64,000 bases of DNA from Datura wrightii (Eukaryota > Streptophyta > Magnoliopsida > Solanales > Solanaceae), in contig JASDFA010000019.1 of the NCBI GenBank assembly GCA_035772735.1, forward strand, positions 65,944,001 through 66,008,000. The letters run 5' to 3'. This document shows, in pieces, positions 21,923 to 34,090 of this stretch (within the stretch, counting starts at the first letter, position 1; every line of letters begins with the position of its first letter). Both the position numbers and the translations under genes were made by a program. The notes below the pieces were generated by a model that saw only the letters and a program-made list of their open reading frames with translations, ran no database searches and was not told the origin of the DNA.

Positions 21923-23290
21923 TAATGTGGGTATTTGGTCATAATATTTTCTTCAGCCTCCCACGTAAATCCCTCAACCTACTGATTTCTCCATAATAGC
22001 TTTACTAAAGCTACCTCCTTGTTCCTCAGCTTGTGATCCTGGCGGTGAAGGATCTAGACTAGGACCTCCTTGTATGAGAGACTATCCTTTATTTCTACGT
22101 TGTCCAAGGGCACAATTGAAGTTGGATCACCAATGCATTTCTTCAATAGTGACACATGGAATACTGGGTGCATAGACACCAACTCTGACGGTAACTCTAG
22201 TTCATAAGTCACTTTGCCAATTCACCTTAGAATTATGTAGGGTCCCACATTTCTCAGACTGAGCTTTCCCTTCTTCCCAAACCTCATCATCCCTTTCACG
22301 GTAAAATTTTAGATAGACCCAGTCATCCACAGCAAATGCCAATTCTCTTCTCCTCACATCAACATAAGATTTCTGATGGCTTTTAGTTGTTTTCAATCTT
22401 TCTCTGATGATATTTACCTTCTGCATAGCTTCATGAACCGAGTCTATCCCGATTAATGTAGCTTTACCAACCTCTAACCATCCAATAGGAGACCTACACC
22501 TTCTACCATACAATGCCTCAAACGGGTCCATCTGGATGCTGGAGTGATAACTATTATTGTACGCAAACTTGATGAGAGGCAAGTGGTCATCCCAACTGCC
22601 CTTGAAATTGATATCTCACGCTCTCAACATATCTTCTCGGGTCTGAATAGTCCACTCAGCTTGCCTATTTGTTTGCGGGAGAAAAGTTGTGCTGAGCTTG
22701 ACCTGGTTGCCAAGTCCCTTCTGAATAGACTTCTAGAAATGTGAGGTGAACTAGGTACCTCCGTTTGGATGATGGATAGTAGCACCCCATGAAGTCTGAC
22801 CAACTCCCAAATATAAAGTTTAGCATAGTCCTCAGCTGAATCTTTAGTTTTGACTGGGAGAAATTGTGCTGACTTAGTCATCTAGTCCATACTAACCAGA
22901 TGGAATCATGTTGCCGACGAGTTTAAGGTAGCCCCATAATAAAGTCCATATTTATTTCTTCCCACTTCCACGTGGGTATGAAGATATCTTGGGTCATACC
23001 TCCCGGCTTTTGATGCTCTACCTTGACTTGCTGGAAGTTCGGGCACTTAGCTACAAATTCGCGATGTCTCTCTTCATGTCGTTCCACCAGTAAATATCCC
23101 ATAAATCGCGGTACATTTTAGTAGCACTAGGGTGGATGGAGTATCTCGAGTTGTGTGCTTCAGGTAATATCTACTGTGTCAAATCACCGACGTCTGGTAC
23201 GCACAATCTGCCTTAATAACGGAGCACCCCATCTCCCCCTTTGGAGAAAGCCTCAACCTCCTTTCTGAGAACCGCTTCCTTGAGTTTAAG
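21923..23290 (-). pseudogene. B integrase and chromodomain, broken
   Basis: From right to left: the HHCC region ending CPNF in place of CPNC, a core with KLYIWELVRLHGV, then FAYNNSYHSSIQM and FEALYGRRCRSPIGW (22500-22560). Next comes VFHVSLLKKCIGDPTS (about 22140) and a chromodomain ending EAEENIMTKYPH (about 21925). Stops and frameshifts are frequent, so no product is expected. The chromodomain places B in the chromoviruses, Tekay/Del type. Confidence 0.75.
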
Positions 23291-23308
23291 TAGAATGGGA
23301 TCTTCATC

Positions 23309-23851
23309 CTATTTGGACTTAACTTCAACAACCAAAGAGGAGTCTGACCCACTTTGCATCACCACTCCATCCTCAGTAGCTGAGTCAACCAATTGCACCC
23401 CTAATCGAGCTAGTGTGTGAATATCCTTCGCCAACTCTTTTTTGCCTTCCTCAATATGAGCCACGCTACCCATAGATACTCTTCTTAGGGCATCATCCAC
23501 CACATTTGCTTTTCCCGGGTGATATAGCATGTTCATGTCATAATCCTTCAGGAGCTCTAACCACTTTCTCTGGTGAAGATTCAGGTCCTTCTGACTGAAT
23601 ACATACTGAACGATCTTGTGATCAGTGAAAACATCAACGTGAGCCCCGTATAGGTAATGTCTCCATATTTTCAATGCAAACACTACCGCTGCTAACTCCA
23701 AGTCATGAGTTGGATAATTCTTCTCATTAACCTTGAGCTGTCTTGAGGTGTAGGCTATCACTTTGCCCCGCTGCATTAGAACGCAACCGAGTCCAAGTCT
23801 GGAAGCGTTGCAGTATACTACAACTCTATTCGATCCTTCTGGTAGAGTCAA
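23309..23851 (-). pseudogene. B RNase H domain
   Basis: An open stretch of 180 codons covering the RNase H domain: YCNASRLGLGCVLMQ, HDLELAAVVFALKIW, DVFTDHKIVQY. The first catalytic Asp (normally YCDAS) is Asn, encoded at 23817-23819. The Glu and second Asp remain. The pol frame breaks on both sides. Confidence 0.8.
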
Positions 23852-24790
23852 TACTAGAGAAGTAGTGAGTAAAGTTTTTAATTCCTGGAAACTCTTCTCA
23901 CACGCATCTGACCACTAGAATTTTACCTTCTTCTAAGTCAGCCAAGTCTGTGGAGATGCTATAGAAGAAAAACCTTCCATAAAGCATCGGTAATAACCAG
24001 CCAAACCCAAGGAACTTCTGATTTCAGTTGGAGAGGTAGGTCTAGGTCAGTCTTTCACTGCTGCTATCTTTTGAGAATCAACCTGAACACCTTCACCCGA
24101 GACCACATAACCCAGGAAAGTCATGAACTTCAACCAGAACTCACACTTGCTAAACTTGGCGAAAAGCTGGCAGTATCTGAGTGTCTAAAGTACTATCCTC
24201 AAGTGATTAACATGGTCTTCCTCATTTATGTAGTATGGCAAAATGTTGTCGATAAATACAATGACAAACATATCCAGATACTGCTTGAAGACTCTGTTCA
24301 TCAGGTCCATAAAGGCTACAAGGGCATTTGTTAGTTCGAAGGACATAACCACGATCTCGAAGTGACCATACCGATTCTTGAAATCTATTTTCTTTATGTC
24401 ACACTCTAACCCTTAGCTGATGATACCCCGACCTGTGATCTATTTTAGAGAAATAGTTGGCTCCCTAAAGTTGGTCTAATAAGTCATCAATTCTGGGTAG
24501 GGGATAACTGTTCTTGACTGTGACCTTGTTCAACTAATGATAGTCGATGCACATTCTGAGAGTATCGTCTTTCTTTCGCACGAATAGCATTGGAGCACCC
24601 AGGGAGAGATGTTTGGTCTAATAAAACCCTTATCAAGAAGATCTTTTAGTTTCTACTTCAACTCCTTAAGTTCATCCGGTTCCATTCAAAGGAGGAATGG
24701 AGATGGGCTGAGTATCTGGAATAAGTTCTATACCGAAGTCAATTTCCCATTCAGGAGGAACTCCGGGAAGATCTTCGGGGAACACATCTA
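23852..24790 (-). pseudogene. B reverse transcriptase, heavily degraded
   Basis: The RT active site is readable at 24240-24265 on the minus strand as VFIDNIL, where the second Asp of the usual FIDD is Asn (24245-24247). Fragments of the palm and of the connection to RNase H can be followed, with many stops and frameshifts. Confidence 0.7.
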
Positions 24791-24815
24791 GAAACTTGTT
24801 GACAACAAGGACTGA

Positions 24816-25271
24816 CTAGATATTTGGGGTCTTAGAGTTGGAATCCTTGACCCAAACTAGATGGTAGATACATCCCTTAGAAATAAGCTTACCCTTCGGC
24901 GCTGAACAACTGGCTGACCATTCTAGAGCTGGCCCATTAGGGAACTGAAACCTGACAACCCTAGTTCCGATTGAGGCATAACCAGAGTGTAAGCAATACA
25001 TGCCAAGAATGAGGTCGAAGTCAACCATGTCTAAATCTACCAGGTCATCTGGAATGACTTTATTGCAGACTAAGATTGGGCAGTTTCTATACACCCGGCT
25101 GGCTATAACTGACTCGCCAACTAGGGTGTAGGTCGAGAAAGGTTCTGAGAGGACTTTTGGACTGATATCAAACTTAACTACTACATAGGGAGTCACAAAT
25201 AATAGCGTGTCCCCCGAATAAAGTAGGGCATATACATCTACATAGAAAAGATGTAACATACCCGTGACCAC
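24816..25271 (-). pseudogene. B protease
   Basis: A 151-codon open frame with DLVDLDMVDFDLILGM and FVTPYVVVKFDISPKVLSEPF, which align with the A protease (40666-41064). The active site LDPGAT of A is LYSGDT here, so the catalytic Asp is lost. Confidence 0.8.
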
Positions 25272-25289
25272 ATCCGGTGGGTTCTCCTG

Positions 25290-26185
25290 ATCCTGACGAG
25301 ATGATAATGCATAAAAATGATTTTGGCGTTAACCACCCTTCGTACCTGATGTGCTAGCCTGCTGAGTCGATCAGCCTACTGGAGCTGTTGAGGTAGTGGA
25401 TTGTGATCTCCCCCGTATTGCTGACAAGCATTCCTTAAGATGATGCCTAAGTTGTCCACAACCAAAACAGACCTCTAGACCCTGAAGATACTCTCCTATG
25501 TGATTCTTTCCGCACTTGGGGCAAGCTGGATACCTTCTCCCAGCACTGTAGTTAGGAGACTGAGAGCCAGATGCTCCACCCCTCCGATCTTGGCGGGACC
25601 GAAAGGTAGGGGCACCAGCTGAGCTGGGTGTTGGAGCCCTCTGCTGCTTCTACTGCTGTTGTGGGTGGTTGCTACCACCAGACCTCTGGTAGGCAGCCAG
25701 GTTAGCACTCTTAGAGGAGCTAACACCCATTATGCAGGTAATCTTTTTAATCTCATCTACGAACTCTTCGGGGTCCTCCATCAACTTGGATCCCTAAAAG
25801 GATGGAGGGTTCATTCGAGTGAAGTCCCACACCCTTACAGCTGTTGCGGACCCGTTTGTATTCACCAGCACCACCTGCTAGTTCACCTGGTTGGTCACAG
25901 TTTGGGCGAGCAGCTGAATGACCGCCCTAAATTCTGTGGTAGATACCGAGTCATCCTGAGGGGATGTCGGGGTTTGTACGGCAGTCCGCTAGGCATTACC
26001 GGCCCTCCTTCCATTACCACGTCATGGAGGAATAATTCATTGAAATGAAGTAGAGCACGAGTTAGGAGAATGATTTCGAAACTGAATTTCAACTCACGAT
26101 AAAGAGTATGACATCTCATAGCCTCCCCGTCATAAGTGTGGCACGCTTCACACCCATGAAGAGGACTCTACTCGATGTGGCCTCC
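25290..26185 (-). pseudogene. B gag with internal deletion
   Basis: The N-terminal part matches A gag (TEFRAVIQLLAQTVTNQVN; MGVSSSKSANLAAYQ). After AAYQ it jumps to the Gln/Pro-rich part and then to the zinc knuckle CFGCGQLRHHLKEC (25430-25475). About 350 bp of gag present in A, including the KGVAQVWHDQW region, is missing. There are several stops. Confidence 0.7.
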
Positions 26186-26204
26186 AAACATCTAAGAATA
26201 CTCT

Positions 26205-26227
26205 TAACCTAGTGCTCCGATACAAAG
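26205..26227 (-). other. B primer binding site, decayed initiator-tRNA-Met type
   Basis: Minus-strand TTGTATCGGAGCACTAGG, compared with the usual TTGGTATCAGAGC of Met-primed elements. It lies directly after the LTR end. Confidence 0.6.
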
Positions 26228-26229
26228 TT

Positions 26230-28740
26230 TGTCATACCCCGAGTTTACACCATGGACAGAACACGGTACTTGAAGCCATAAGTGACCCCAAGTCAACTCG
26301 TGGTCTATCATACACTGGCATTCTGAGTAACATAAATACCTACATTGGAAATTTAAAACAAAAATATAAATAATTGAAAATGCTAGAACAAGGCTACATA
26401 TTTAATAACACCAATCTTAGTTTGAAAAACATATATACGTCTGAAAGCCGCTAAGACTGATGAGCTTCTAGGAAAACCCCCAACTAACTCCATATCTAAA
26501 TAAAAAGAATGAAAGCATAACTAAAGAAAATAAGCTCCATCCTCGAAGGATGAGGACTCACCAACTGGGACAGTCGAGTTCTTCGGTGAACGGTAGGCTA
26601 ACGGGGTTGAGACTGTGATCCTGCAGTTGTATCATAAAATGATATAGCATAAAAGTATGCATCAGTACTTTGAATGTACTGAGTAAGTGAGAGGAACATA
26701 ACACAACATAATAAATAACAAGAGAAATGTTGAACTAAGAGACATTGAATGACCAACTAACACTACTGATCTGAACAATTGAAATACCGAGATGGTCTAG
26801 AAGACCCTGTCTGATGGTCAAAGTATGTTCTAAGTCTGTAATACTGATTTGGACTGAACTGAACTGAGACTGGACTGAATTGACTAGTAGGAGAGTCTAT
26901 AAACGACATGTAACCACGTGAGCTAGACGTGGAGTCCAACGTATACACCCCACCGATAGGACCCAACATACCTTGCCTGGGCATAAAGGCATGAACTGGG
27001 TGATCACAAAAGTCTGGGGCCAATCATCCCAATAAATACTGAAACCTACGCTGGTAACATAGTTCTAGGAACCTGGGTGTGCTCGAACCTTAGTCCGCTC
27101 GGTGCTAAGTCCTACTCCCACTGGATAATCCTAAATTGAATACTAAGCTGATAGCTCGAAACTGGGGCCCCAGACTAGTCAGGTATACATATCTGAAAGT
27201 ACCCTGAGAGTCTTATCAGACTAGATCCTAAAATTGGGTTCTGGACTGGTCAGAGTTGCTTATCTACAAGCATCGTAACCATCTAAGAACAAAATATAAT
27301 CTGAACTGGGGTCCTAAGGCTAAGCAGAGCTATATGTCTAACGTTTCATTACCGCCTAGTAGGCCAATAAACTGAATTCTAAATCTGATTATGATAACTG
27401 GGAGGTAATACTAACACATTAAGAAAATTTTGTAGTCAAACTGATCAGCTGACATTTCTGAATGACACTGAGTAATTTCACATTTTGACTAAAGTTAGGC
27501 AACCATGTATCTGACTGAGTATTCAGCATATAAAAAATATGGGAATTCACCACACTGATTTAAATCAAGAAAATTTTAAGATTTATCACTTCAGCAAGAT
27601 CTCTAGTCTTTTTTACCCTCAAGGACTAGGGCTAAACTCAATGCATAGGAATAAGAATCAACACTATCACTAACTATTGGAAAATATCCATAACTAATAT
27701 AATATAATAATTCCACTTGGATTAGATGAACCATTATCAAGAATTTCTAAACATTCGAAAATCTGCAGGGCTAGAATTCACTTTTATGGGAATCATCAAT
27801 TTAATCATGAACTGATGGAAATCATGTCTAAAATAATCATGGATATCATTCTATGTAAATTCAAAGAAAACTGACATATATTCTCTTCACATTCGAAAGC
27901 TCAGGTTAGGATTTATACAGAAACTAGAGAAGGGTTTTAGGGGACACAAGGGAAGAACTATCCCCTTGTTGAATTCCCACATACCTAATAAAGAAATCCG
28001 ACGAATTTCCTTGAGAATCGGAGGAGAAGTAGGCTGCCCTAGTTCTTGCTCTGAGAGTCCTTGAGAGACTTCTACGATCTATTTTTCTGAAGGATTGAGT
28101 GGGGAATGAGGAAAGAAACCTTTTAACTCCACTATTAAGTCTGAAATAATGACTAAAACGACGTTTAAAGTTTAGGAGGGTAGGAAATTACTGAAAGACC
28201 CTTGGAAATTTGCAGGGAAAAACTAAGTGACAGTCCGAACTGGTGACCTAACGAGTCGTGTTCAGTGACCATGACTCATGGTCAAACTCGGGGACTACAC
28301 TGCCTTGAGTAAATTGAAGATCACCACCAGGGACCTAACAAGTCATGGTCAGCGACCACGACTCGTGGTCACCTCTCGTGGACCAAACTATCTAAAAGTC
28401 CTAGAATCCCCATGAGTGACACCACGATTCATGGTGTCCTAAACGAATCGTGGTGACGACGCTTTGGGTAGACTGCTTACCTCCCCTAATTCCTAACCAA
28501 GGCCTGACCGCAACTCACCTAATTGATCGTTGTATCAGACCACGATTCGTGGTGACAACTTGTTAGGTGCACTGCCTAACATTTCTCGGTTACAGATATA
28601 TCCTTAACCTCAAGTCACTTAACGACTCGTGGTCTCTCCTCAGGGGTCACAGAATGACTCATTTTGTGACCTGATGCAGATTATTTAGTTTTCCCTAATT
28701 TAAGTCTCGGGTCAAGTCTTTGAGTTTTTGGGGCATTACA
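26230..28740 (-). mobile_element. B right (5') LTR
   Basis: 2511 bp from TGTCATACCCC to GGGGCATTACA in plus orientation, matching the left copy. It contains the ACGACTCGTGG dyad array at 28240-28560. It differs from the left copy at many positions, more than the C LTR pair. Confidence 0.88.
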
Positions 28741-28745
28741 AATGG

Positions 28746-29821
28746 GTTCAAAGATCTTTGAATTCCTTTTTTGTTTTTACCTTTAACCCTTTCGATTTCC
28801 TTTCCAAAGTTCAATCAAAAGCAAACTGATTTACTCACAAGTAAATATAAACAACCATTAATGATGAATCGAAACTAGTATAAATCAGTCTATAAAACAA
28901 CAACCATCCACTATGGCAAAAACCCTAGAGTATGAGTTTAGTGACTCATAGACAAGTGGAAAAACAAATACTTAATCATCATCATTCAAAGAAAAATGAT
29001 AAAGAAAAGAAGAAACCTTGTATAGAAATTCTCTCCTCTTTCAAGTGGCTTACAACCCTTAGAAAATGATATACGTAATGTAAAAGTGATCAAAAGATTA
29101 TTAACAAATGACCTAGGAGCTACATATATAGTTGAGCCTTCAAATGTCACTTCTGCCCTCCAATACTTAGTTTTAAATCAGCAATTTCTACTCTGAAATA
29201 GGCCTGGTGTGCCGCCCCATCTATAGCCCCAAGTTGGGCACAAGTTTCTTCTAAAGTTTAGCTCGAGCACCCAAGCCCATCTGTAGCACCAAGGAGTTAG
29301 ACAAATTTCAACACCTTTAGATCATATGGGTGCCCTGCGCCACTCATAACCCTCGAGTGTTAGTCAAATTTCATGGATCTAGAACCAACCTAGCGCCCAG
29401 CCCCATCTATAGCACCAGAATTTTGGGATATTTCTCTAAGTCTAGAATGCTCTGTTGCACAACACCATCCATCTCGCCAAGGTGTTGAATGAAAAATCTC
29501 TGAAGTTTGAGACCTGGCACTGGGTTCCAGCCATAGTGCCAAATTTAATGCATAGCGCCAACTTTAATGCATATTTCTCTGAAGTTTGGGACTTGGCGCT
29601 CGGCGTCAAATGTAGCCCCAGGTCTTTCTTCTGACACTCTAAAATCATCACAACCTGAGCAAATTTGGGTCCTTTTACCTTGGTTTCCTACTTTGAATAA
29701 CTAAAATCATTTGTTAGCAAACAAAACACACAAACATATGAATTTATGTATTTCATAAGGATTATGAACTCAAAACAAGGCAAAATAAAGGCAAATAGGC
29801 ATAGAAATATGTCCAACATCA
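28746..29821 (-). mobile_element. E left (3') LTR, second part
   Basis: It continues from GTTCAAAGATCTTTGAATTCC (compare 36950 in the right LTR) to ATGTCCAACATCA. A direct-repeat array lies at 29200-29640 with cores like GCGCCCAGCCCCATCTATAGC. A minus-strand TATATATG at about 29125 is a possible TATA box. Confidence 0.8.
29200..29640 (-). repeat. U3 direct-repeat array in the E left LTR
   Basis: Units of about 60-70 bp share the core CCCCATCTATAGC(A/C)CC and a spacer like TTTCTCTGAAGTTTGGGA. The right LTR has the array at 37300-37620, and a shorter related stretch lies inside E at 33730-33890. Confidence 0.65.
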
Positions 29822-29840
29822 CCACCCAACACTTAAACCA
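29822..29840 (-). other. E polypurine tract
   Basis: Minus-strand TTTAAGTGTTGGGTGG directly before the 3' LTR, equivalent to G 4609-4627 and C 13023-13040. Confidence 0.7.
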
Positions 29841-31449
29841 TTGTTCGTCCTCGAACAATCCTTAATACACATATAAGCTCATCTTTTACCATCATAGTTG
29901 ATACCTCTATCATTTCATACTCAACCAACTAGCATAGAGCATAGATTAAGTGGTTCTTCAAAATACTACAATTCTCATCAAGCACCTATAAAGGTTTCAC
30001 AATCAAAAGCACACAATCTCTATAATCGAATCATCCTTTCAAAACATTAGGCCAACATGATTAAGTGTGACACATGTAACAAATAGTACACCAATTTCAA
30101 CATCTTGTGCCCCTCACTTTTAATGATGTCCCTCTCTCAGATTATCAATGCAAACACATGGAACATAGAAAGAAAGGCACTGTCACGCTTACAAATGATG
30201 TAATGCACATATATCATATACCATAAGCTTGTCCTTCATGTACATTTGACTACTTGGTTGTTTCAAGAGATTCGAATCACAAGTACTTTTTTTGATTTTA
30301 ATGTCGGCTAAGGGACAGGTAGGAATGATATTTCTTTTAGAGTGACTACCACCCTAAGAACTTTTAAGATAATTTTCATTTTTCTTGTCCACCACCTTTT
30401 CCTTGTTGTTCACCCTTCACATCACTCATCGTTTTTCTTTTCTTCGCATGCCCTTTTTTCACTACTTGATTACTGGTCTTTACTTATAGAATTGAAAATA
30501 ATTTTGTAATTAAAGCTCTGTCTTTCATTGTCCTAGAAGTATGTAAAAAATAAAATTATGTGGGCATCCCCTTTTCCCATTTTTCTCCTCTTACCACAAT
30601 TTTTTATTTTTCCCTTAACATTATACTTCGGTAGACCTTTACTTTCAAGTCTCAAAGTTTCTCAGACTACTTTGGATTAATAAGTCTAAGGTCTCACAAA
30701 AAAAGGGATTAAGCTACTTTCGTGGCTAAGAAAGAATACAACTTATGGCTCAAAGGAGGTTAACTAGGGATAATGTTCGGGAAGGTAAAACAAACATGAG
30801 CAAAACATGGATTTTTCACAGAAGCGCCTTGATCATTTCCTAACTCCCTAATAACTAGCAATCCTACATACACTAAGAAAATTTCTAGATGCTACAATAT
30901 GTACAAACAAGACAATTTAGCACACCTCTCATGGCAATCAAGAATCTAGTCGATTTTGTATAGCTACACATTAACATAATCATATTGAATGAAATTTTTC
31001 ATTATTAAGACCTTAAATCATCTTGAGTCAATTAAAGAGATATGTGTTTCTTATGGATTCCTCACATATACATTCAAGATGACCACTTTATTGACTCTAG
31101 CACAGAAGCTAAGCAGAATATCAACAAGAACACAAGTGAATGATCTATGTCTTAATCCTAAAAAACTTAAGGAATTTCCCTTAAGACGATCCTCATCCAT
31201 CAATCATAGGGAAGGGTCACTACTCTAAGATGACAAAAAAGAAAAAATTGACTCTAAAATCAGGCAAACAACATACTACTCAAGATGAACAATAGTCACT
31301 AGATGCACAAGGCACATCCAGTCATCATCACAAATATTAGCTATTACAAATAATGCCTAACAAATCATAGAGCTACTACCACGAGGACTGACAACTCATG
31401 CTACAGCTATGAATTTAGCAAAGATAGAACAAATCGAAACTCTGTCCTC
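29841..31449 (-). other. E 3' noncoding region
   Basis: 1.6 kb without a convincing frame. It has pyrimidine-rich tracts (30390-30470, 30570-30620) as in C, and the conserved block at 31178-31234. Confidence 0.6.
31178..31234 (-). other. Conserved noncoding block, copy in E
   Basis: Plus-strand TTTCCCTTAAGACGATCC, TCATCCATCAATCATAGGG and AAGGGTCACTAC. Compare C 14406-14460. Confidence 0.7.
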
Positions 31450-31464
31450 CACCCCACACTTAAA
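31450..31464 (-). other. Internal PPT-like motif 3' of E ORF2
   Basis: Minus-strand GTTTAAGTGTGGGGTG, in the same position relative to ORF2 as in C and followed by a similar ACTGTCC..AGTG segment. Confidence 0.6.
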
Positions 31465-31531
31465 CAGTGCACTGTCCTTAGTGCACAAGCAAATATAATT
31501 AGTAGCTAGAGAGAAAAAACTTCCTAGGATG

Positions 31532-32778
31532 CTAAGCACAATCATCATCATCATTATGATTTTAAACCTGATCTTCATCCTCATCCTCATCATCATCGCT
31601 ATCAACCTACATGGCTCCAATAGTCACATCATCCTTCTCATCCATGTCCAAATCATCCACTCCATCAGTCAGCACTGTGGCCTCATCATTATCCAATGTC
31701 TCCTCAAAGGCTAGACCCACTTAACAAAACAATATAGCACTCTCTATGAGTGGGTACCTCACCTCGAAGGTTGACATCTCCTTGTTAGTTGTAGGTCAAC
31801 CTCTTAGACTCAACTATAAATCTAGTATCCTAAATATGTGATCTTGCCAGCTTCCATCACGAGCCTGACGATCAGCTATAGTTAGGAGTGGTGTTATAGA
31901 AGTGATGGTCTTTTTCATCTTTGTAATATCAATCATCTTGCCTTCTAGGTGCCTTGCTAGAGGTAGACAAAAGTTTGCCTCCTCCTTCTCAATGTCTGCC
32001 TCTCACAAAAACTGGGTCAAGAGACTGCCACAACAATATTTCCACCTGCATGTCCCTCAATCTCCTCATATTGTCCCAAAGAACTGCATCAAAGTTGATT
32101 GGCATCCTTTCATAAGCATGTATACTGGCACAACCCGCTCTATAGTGATGTCCAACATGTGTGTACAAAGAAGAAACATGACACAATCTATCTTCACCCA
32201 AAATTTCACCTCCTTATTCAAGTAGGAGAACGCAAGTGTGGAGTGAGTGCCCTTATGGTCCCTTGCCCAACAAGCGGATGAGTACTTACCACATAGATTG
32301 TGACAAATGGCATGGTTATAAGGCTTCTCAAGCAATATGAAGTACTCTTAAGGTCTACCTTAGGTGTGCCAAGGAAAGCATCCAACCTCTTGTAAGTGAA
32401 CCGCCCCACCTGACCCCTTTTCATCACCTTGCTTCTCTCTCCATATGACGTGTCCTAGCTTTCATAGAACTCCCTCAACAATGTGAGGTTGCACTCCTCC
32501 AGTTCAGTAAAGATTTATCCAACTCCAAACTCATAGATCTTGTCCCTGATGGTCGGGAACTGAAGCACAAGATAGCCCTCATCTATCCAGTTTTCAGGTG
32601 CATAATTGGCTTCCTTTTTTGTGTTAAACCATGTAAGTCCATGAGACTCTACAACCTTTTCTCCAAATATTCTAGCAGGGCCAGCCTTGGATGCTAATGA
32701 ACTAGCTCCTTTTGGGCCTTTTCGAAGACTCTTGAGGCTTGGTTTAGCGACCACCACTTCCTTTCCCTTTGATGCCAT
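31532..32778 (-). pseudogene. E ORF2: Transposase_32-like, broken
   Basis: It starts at ATG 32778 (MASKGKEVVVAKPSLKSLRK), basic as in C and D, with WFNTKKEANYAPENWIDEG in place of the WVTDEGKKWYAKHK segment of C. The frame shifts after YEFGVG. The core returns at about 32240 (KEVKFWVKIDCVMFLL). The C-terminal part ends with an acidic tail encoded by GAT/GAG repeats (31532-31600). There are stops and at least two frameshifts. Confidence 0.7.
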
Positions 32779-32869
32779 GAATCCTACAAATCAAAATTCA
32801 AGAACTTTACAAGATTAGTTCATGATCAAAAAAGCTAACAAATTAAGTGTCAAAGGTGAAAAATTGATC

Positions 32870-32880
32870 CCACACTTACT
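32870..32880 (-). other. PPT-like motif 5' of E ORF2
   Basis: Minus-strand GTAAGTGTGGG directly after the proposed acceptor, equivalent to C 16206-16219 and D 63348-63362. Confidence 0.55.
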
Positions 32881-32883
32881 TTG

Positions 32884-33504
32884 CTAACATACATGTGAGA
32901 CTTGTCAACAGGATACCCAAGACTTCCCACATCATCATCCAATCTCAATAATATTAATTTATTCACCAACTCTAACTACAACCACGTTCAAGAATTTTTC
33001 AATTCTCCACTTACTTTTAGCTTTTCAAGAATGCCTCACTTTGGCCATCCCTCTCACTTTCCCTTCTTCAATTCATAATTCAAGTAATTCATAAATGGAA
33101 GTGGCAATATTCAATTAATTCAACAACCAAGAAGAAATTTACAACAACCATAATGAATTATTCATAAAATTGAACAACTCAAGAATTATTCACATGCAAG
33201 AATTTACTAACCATGTACTTTCTCTGTACAATTAATGCACCTAGCCACAAAATGCAAGAATTCAATTCACCATCTCCATTCATCCCCACAACTTCAAATC
33301 TCTATATTCAACCAAGAAATGTGTTACCCAATAAAGATAACACATTATTATGGAAGAATTTAGGAAATGAAAGCTCATGAGACCCACAATATGAAACTTA
33401 AGCTTTTCACTAACAATAGTGATTTGGGTCTTTAATCTAGGTGAAGAAGGGTGTGGGAGCATGCTTTCAACTTTACCTAAACAAGAGAGAAGAAAGGTAC
33501 TTAC
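32884..33504 (-). other. Candidate intron upstream of E ORF2
   Basis: Minus-strand donor CTTGA|GTAAGTACC and acceptor TGTTAG|CAAAG, 621 bp, AT-rich. The preceding exon is CT-rich (TCTTCTCTCCCTCTC). It matches the layout in C and D. No transcript evidence. Confidence 0.55.
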
Positions 33505-33729
33505 TCAAGTTACAGAGAGGAACTTCATCAAATCTTGGAGAAGACAACAATGGAGGGGGTGGGTTGAGAGGGAGAGAAGAGTGAATTTTTGGATTTTTAT
33601 TTTTCAACATTTTAATGAAAAGGGATGACTAGGATTTTTAAATAAAGGTGTATGGCATGGGTTTTTGGTAATTTTAAGATCTTTGTGCCAACATTGACCC
33701 AATTGACTAAAATATTTTCGACCATAATG

Positions 33730-33890
33730 TCCCTAGCGCGCCGCCCCTCCATATTCCCACAGACATAGAAAAAAATTTATTTGAGGACTGGGGTTGGCAT
33801 GGAGCGCCACCCATAGCACTAGCTGGACGAATTTTTTCTTCTAGACTTTAACACCTAGCGCTCTACGCCAGGTGTCTCACCCTAGATTTA
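33730..33890 (-). promoter_or_regulatory. Internal U3-like repeats in E, candidate ORF2 promoter
   Basis: GCGCCGCCCCTCC, GAGCGCCACCCATAGCAC and CTAGCGCTCTACGCC resemble the units of the E LTR array (29200-29640), here placed between the post-pol motif and the ORF2 leader. A minus-strand TTTATTTAAAA follows at about 33640. Confidence 0.5.
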
Positions 33891-33981
33891 AATATTTTCA
33901 GCTCATTTTCCCATCTCTTTTTTGCCTCCAAAGCTCTGTTCATCTCTACGAAACAAAGAAAAATGTGAAAAAAATGTTAGA

Positions 33982-34076
33982 TAGATAGGTTGCCTCCCAC
34001 GAAGCACCTTAATTATAGTCATGTCATGACATTCATGGGTTGTCTCCTATGCAACGTCTAATTTAACGTCGCGTCA
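33982..34076 (-). promoter_or_regulatory. Post-pol motif in E, two tandem copies
   Basis: Plus strand GGTTGCCTCCCACGAAGC...GTCATGTCATGAC and GGGTTGTCTCCTATGCAAC...ACGTCGCGTCATGAC. Each is a version of the motif in C, D and I. Here it is duplicated. Confidence 0.6.
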
Positions 34077-34090
34077 TGACTAAGGTCACT

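Larger units (their letters stand above)
9266..28740 (-). mobile_element. B: Tekay/Del-like chromovirus, containing C
   Basis: The minus-strand element has LTRs 9266-11588 plus 21482-21662 (left, 2.50 kb in total) and 26230-28740 (right, 2.51 kb). Target duplicates are AATGC (9261-9265) and AATGG (28741-28745). The internal region is only about 4.57 kb and carries degraded gag, protease, RT, RNase H, integrase and chromodomain. It is inserted in the left LTR of E. Its own left LTR is broken by C. Confidence 0.85.

Noticed and set aside
31529..31714. Small hydrophobic ORF (Ile/Leu-rich, membrane-like) on the plus strand
   Set aside because: It is the antisense of the GAT/GAG-rich acidic tail of E ORF2, so the hydrophobic pattern is a by-product.
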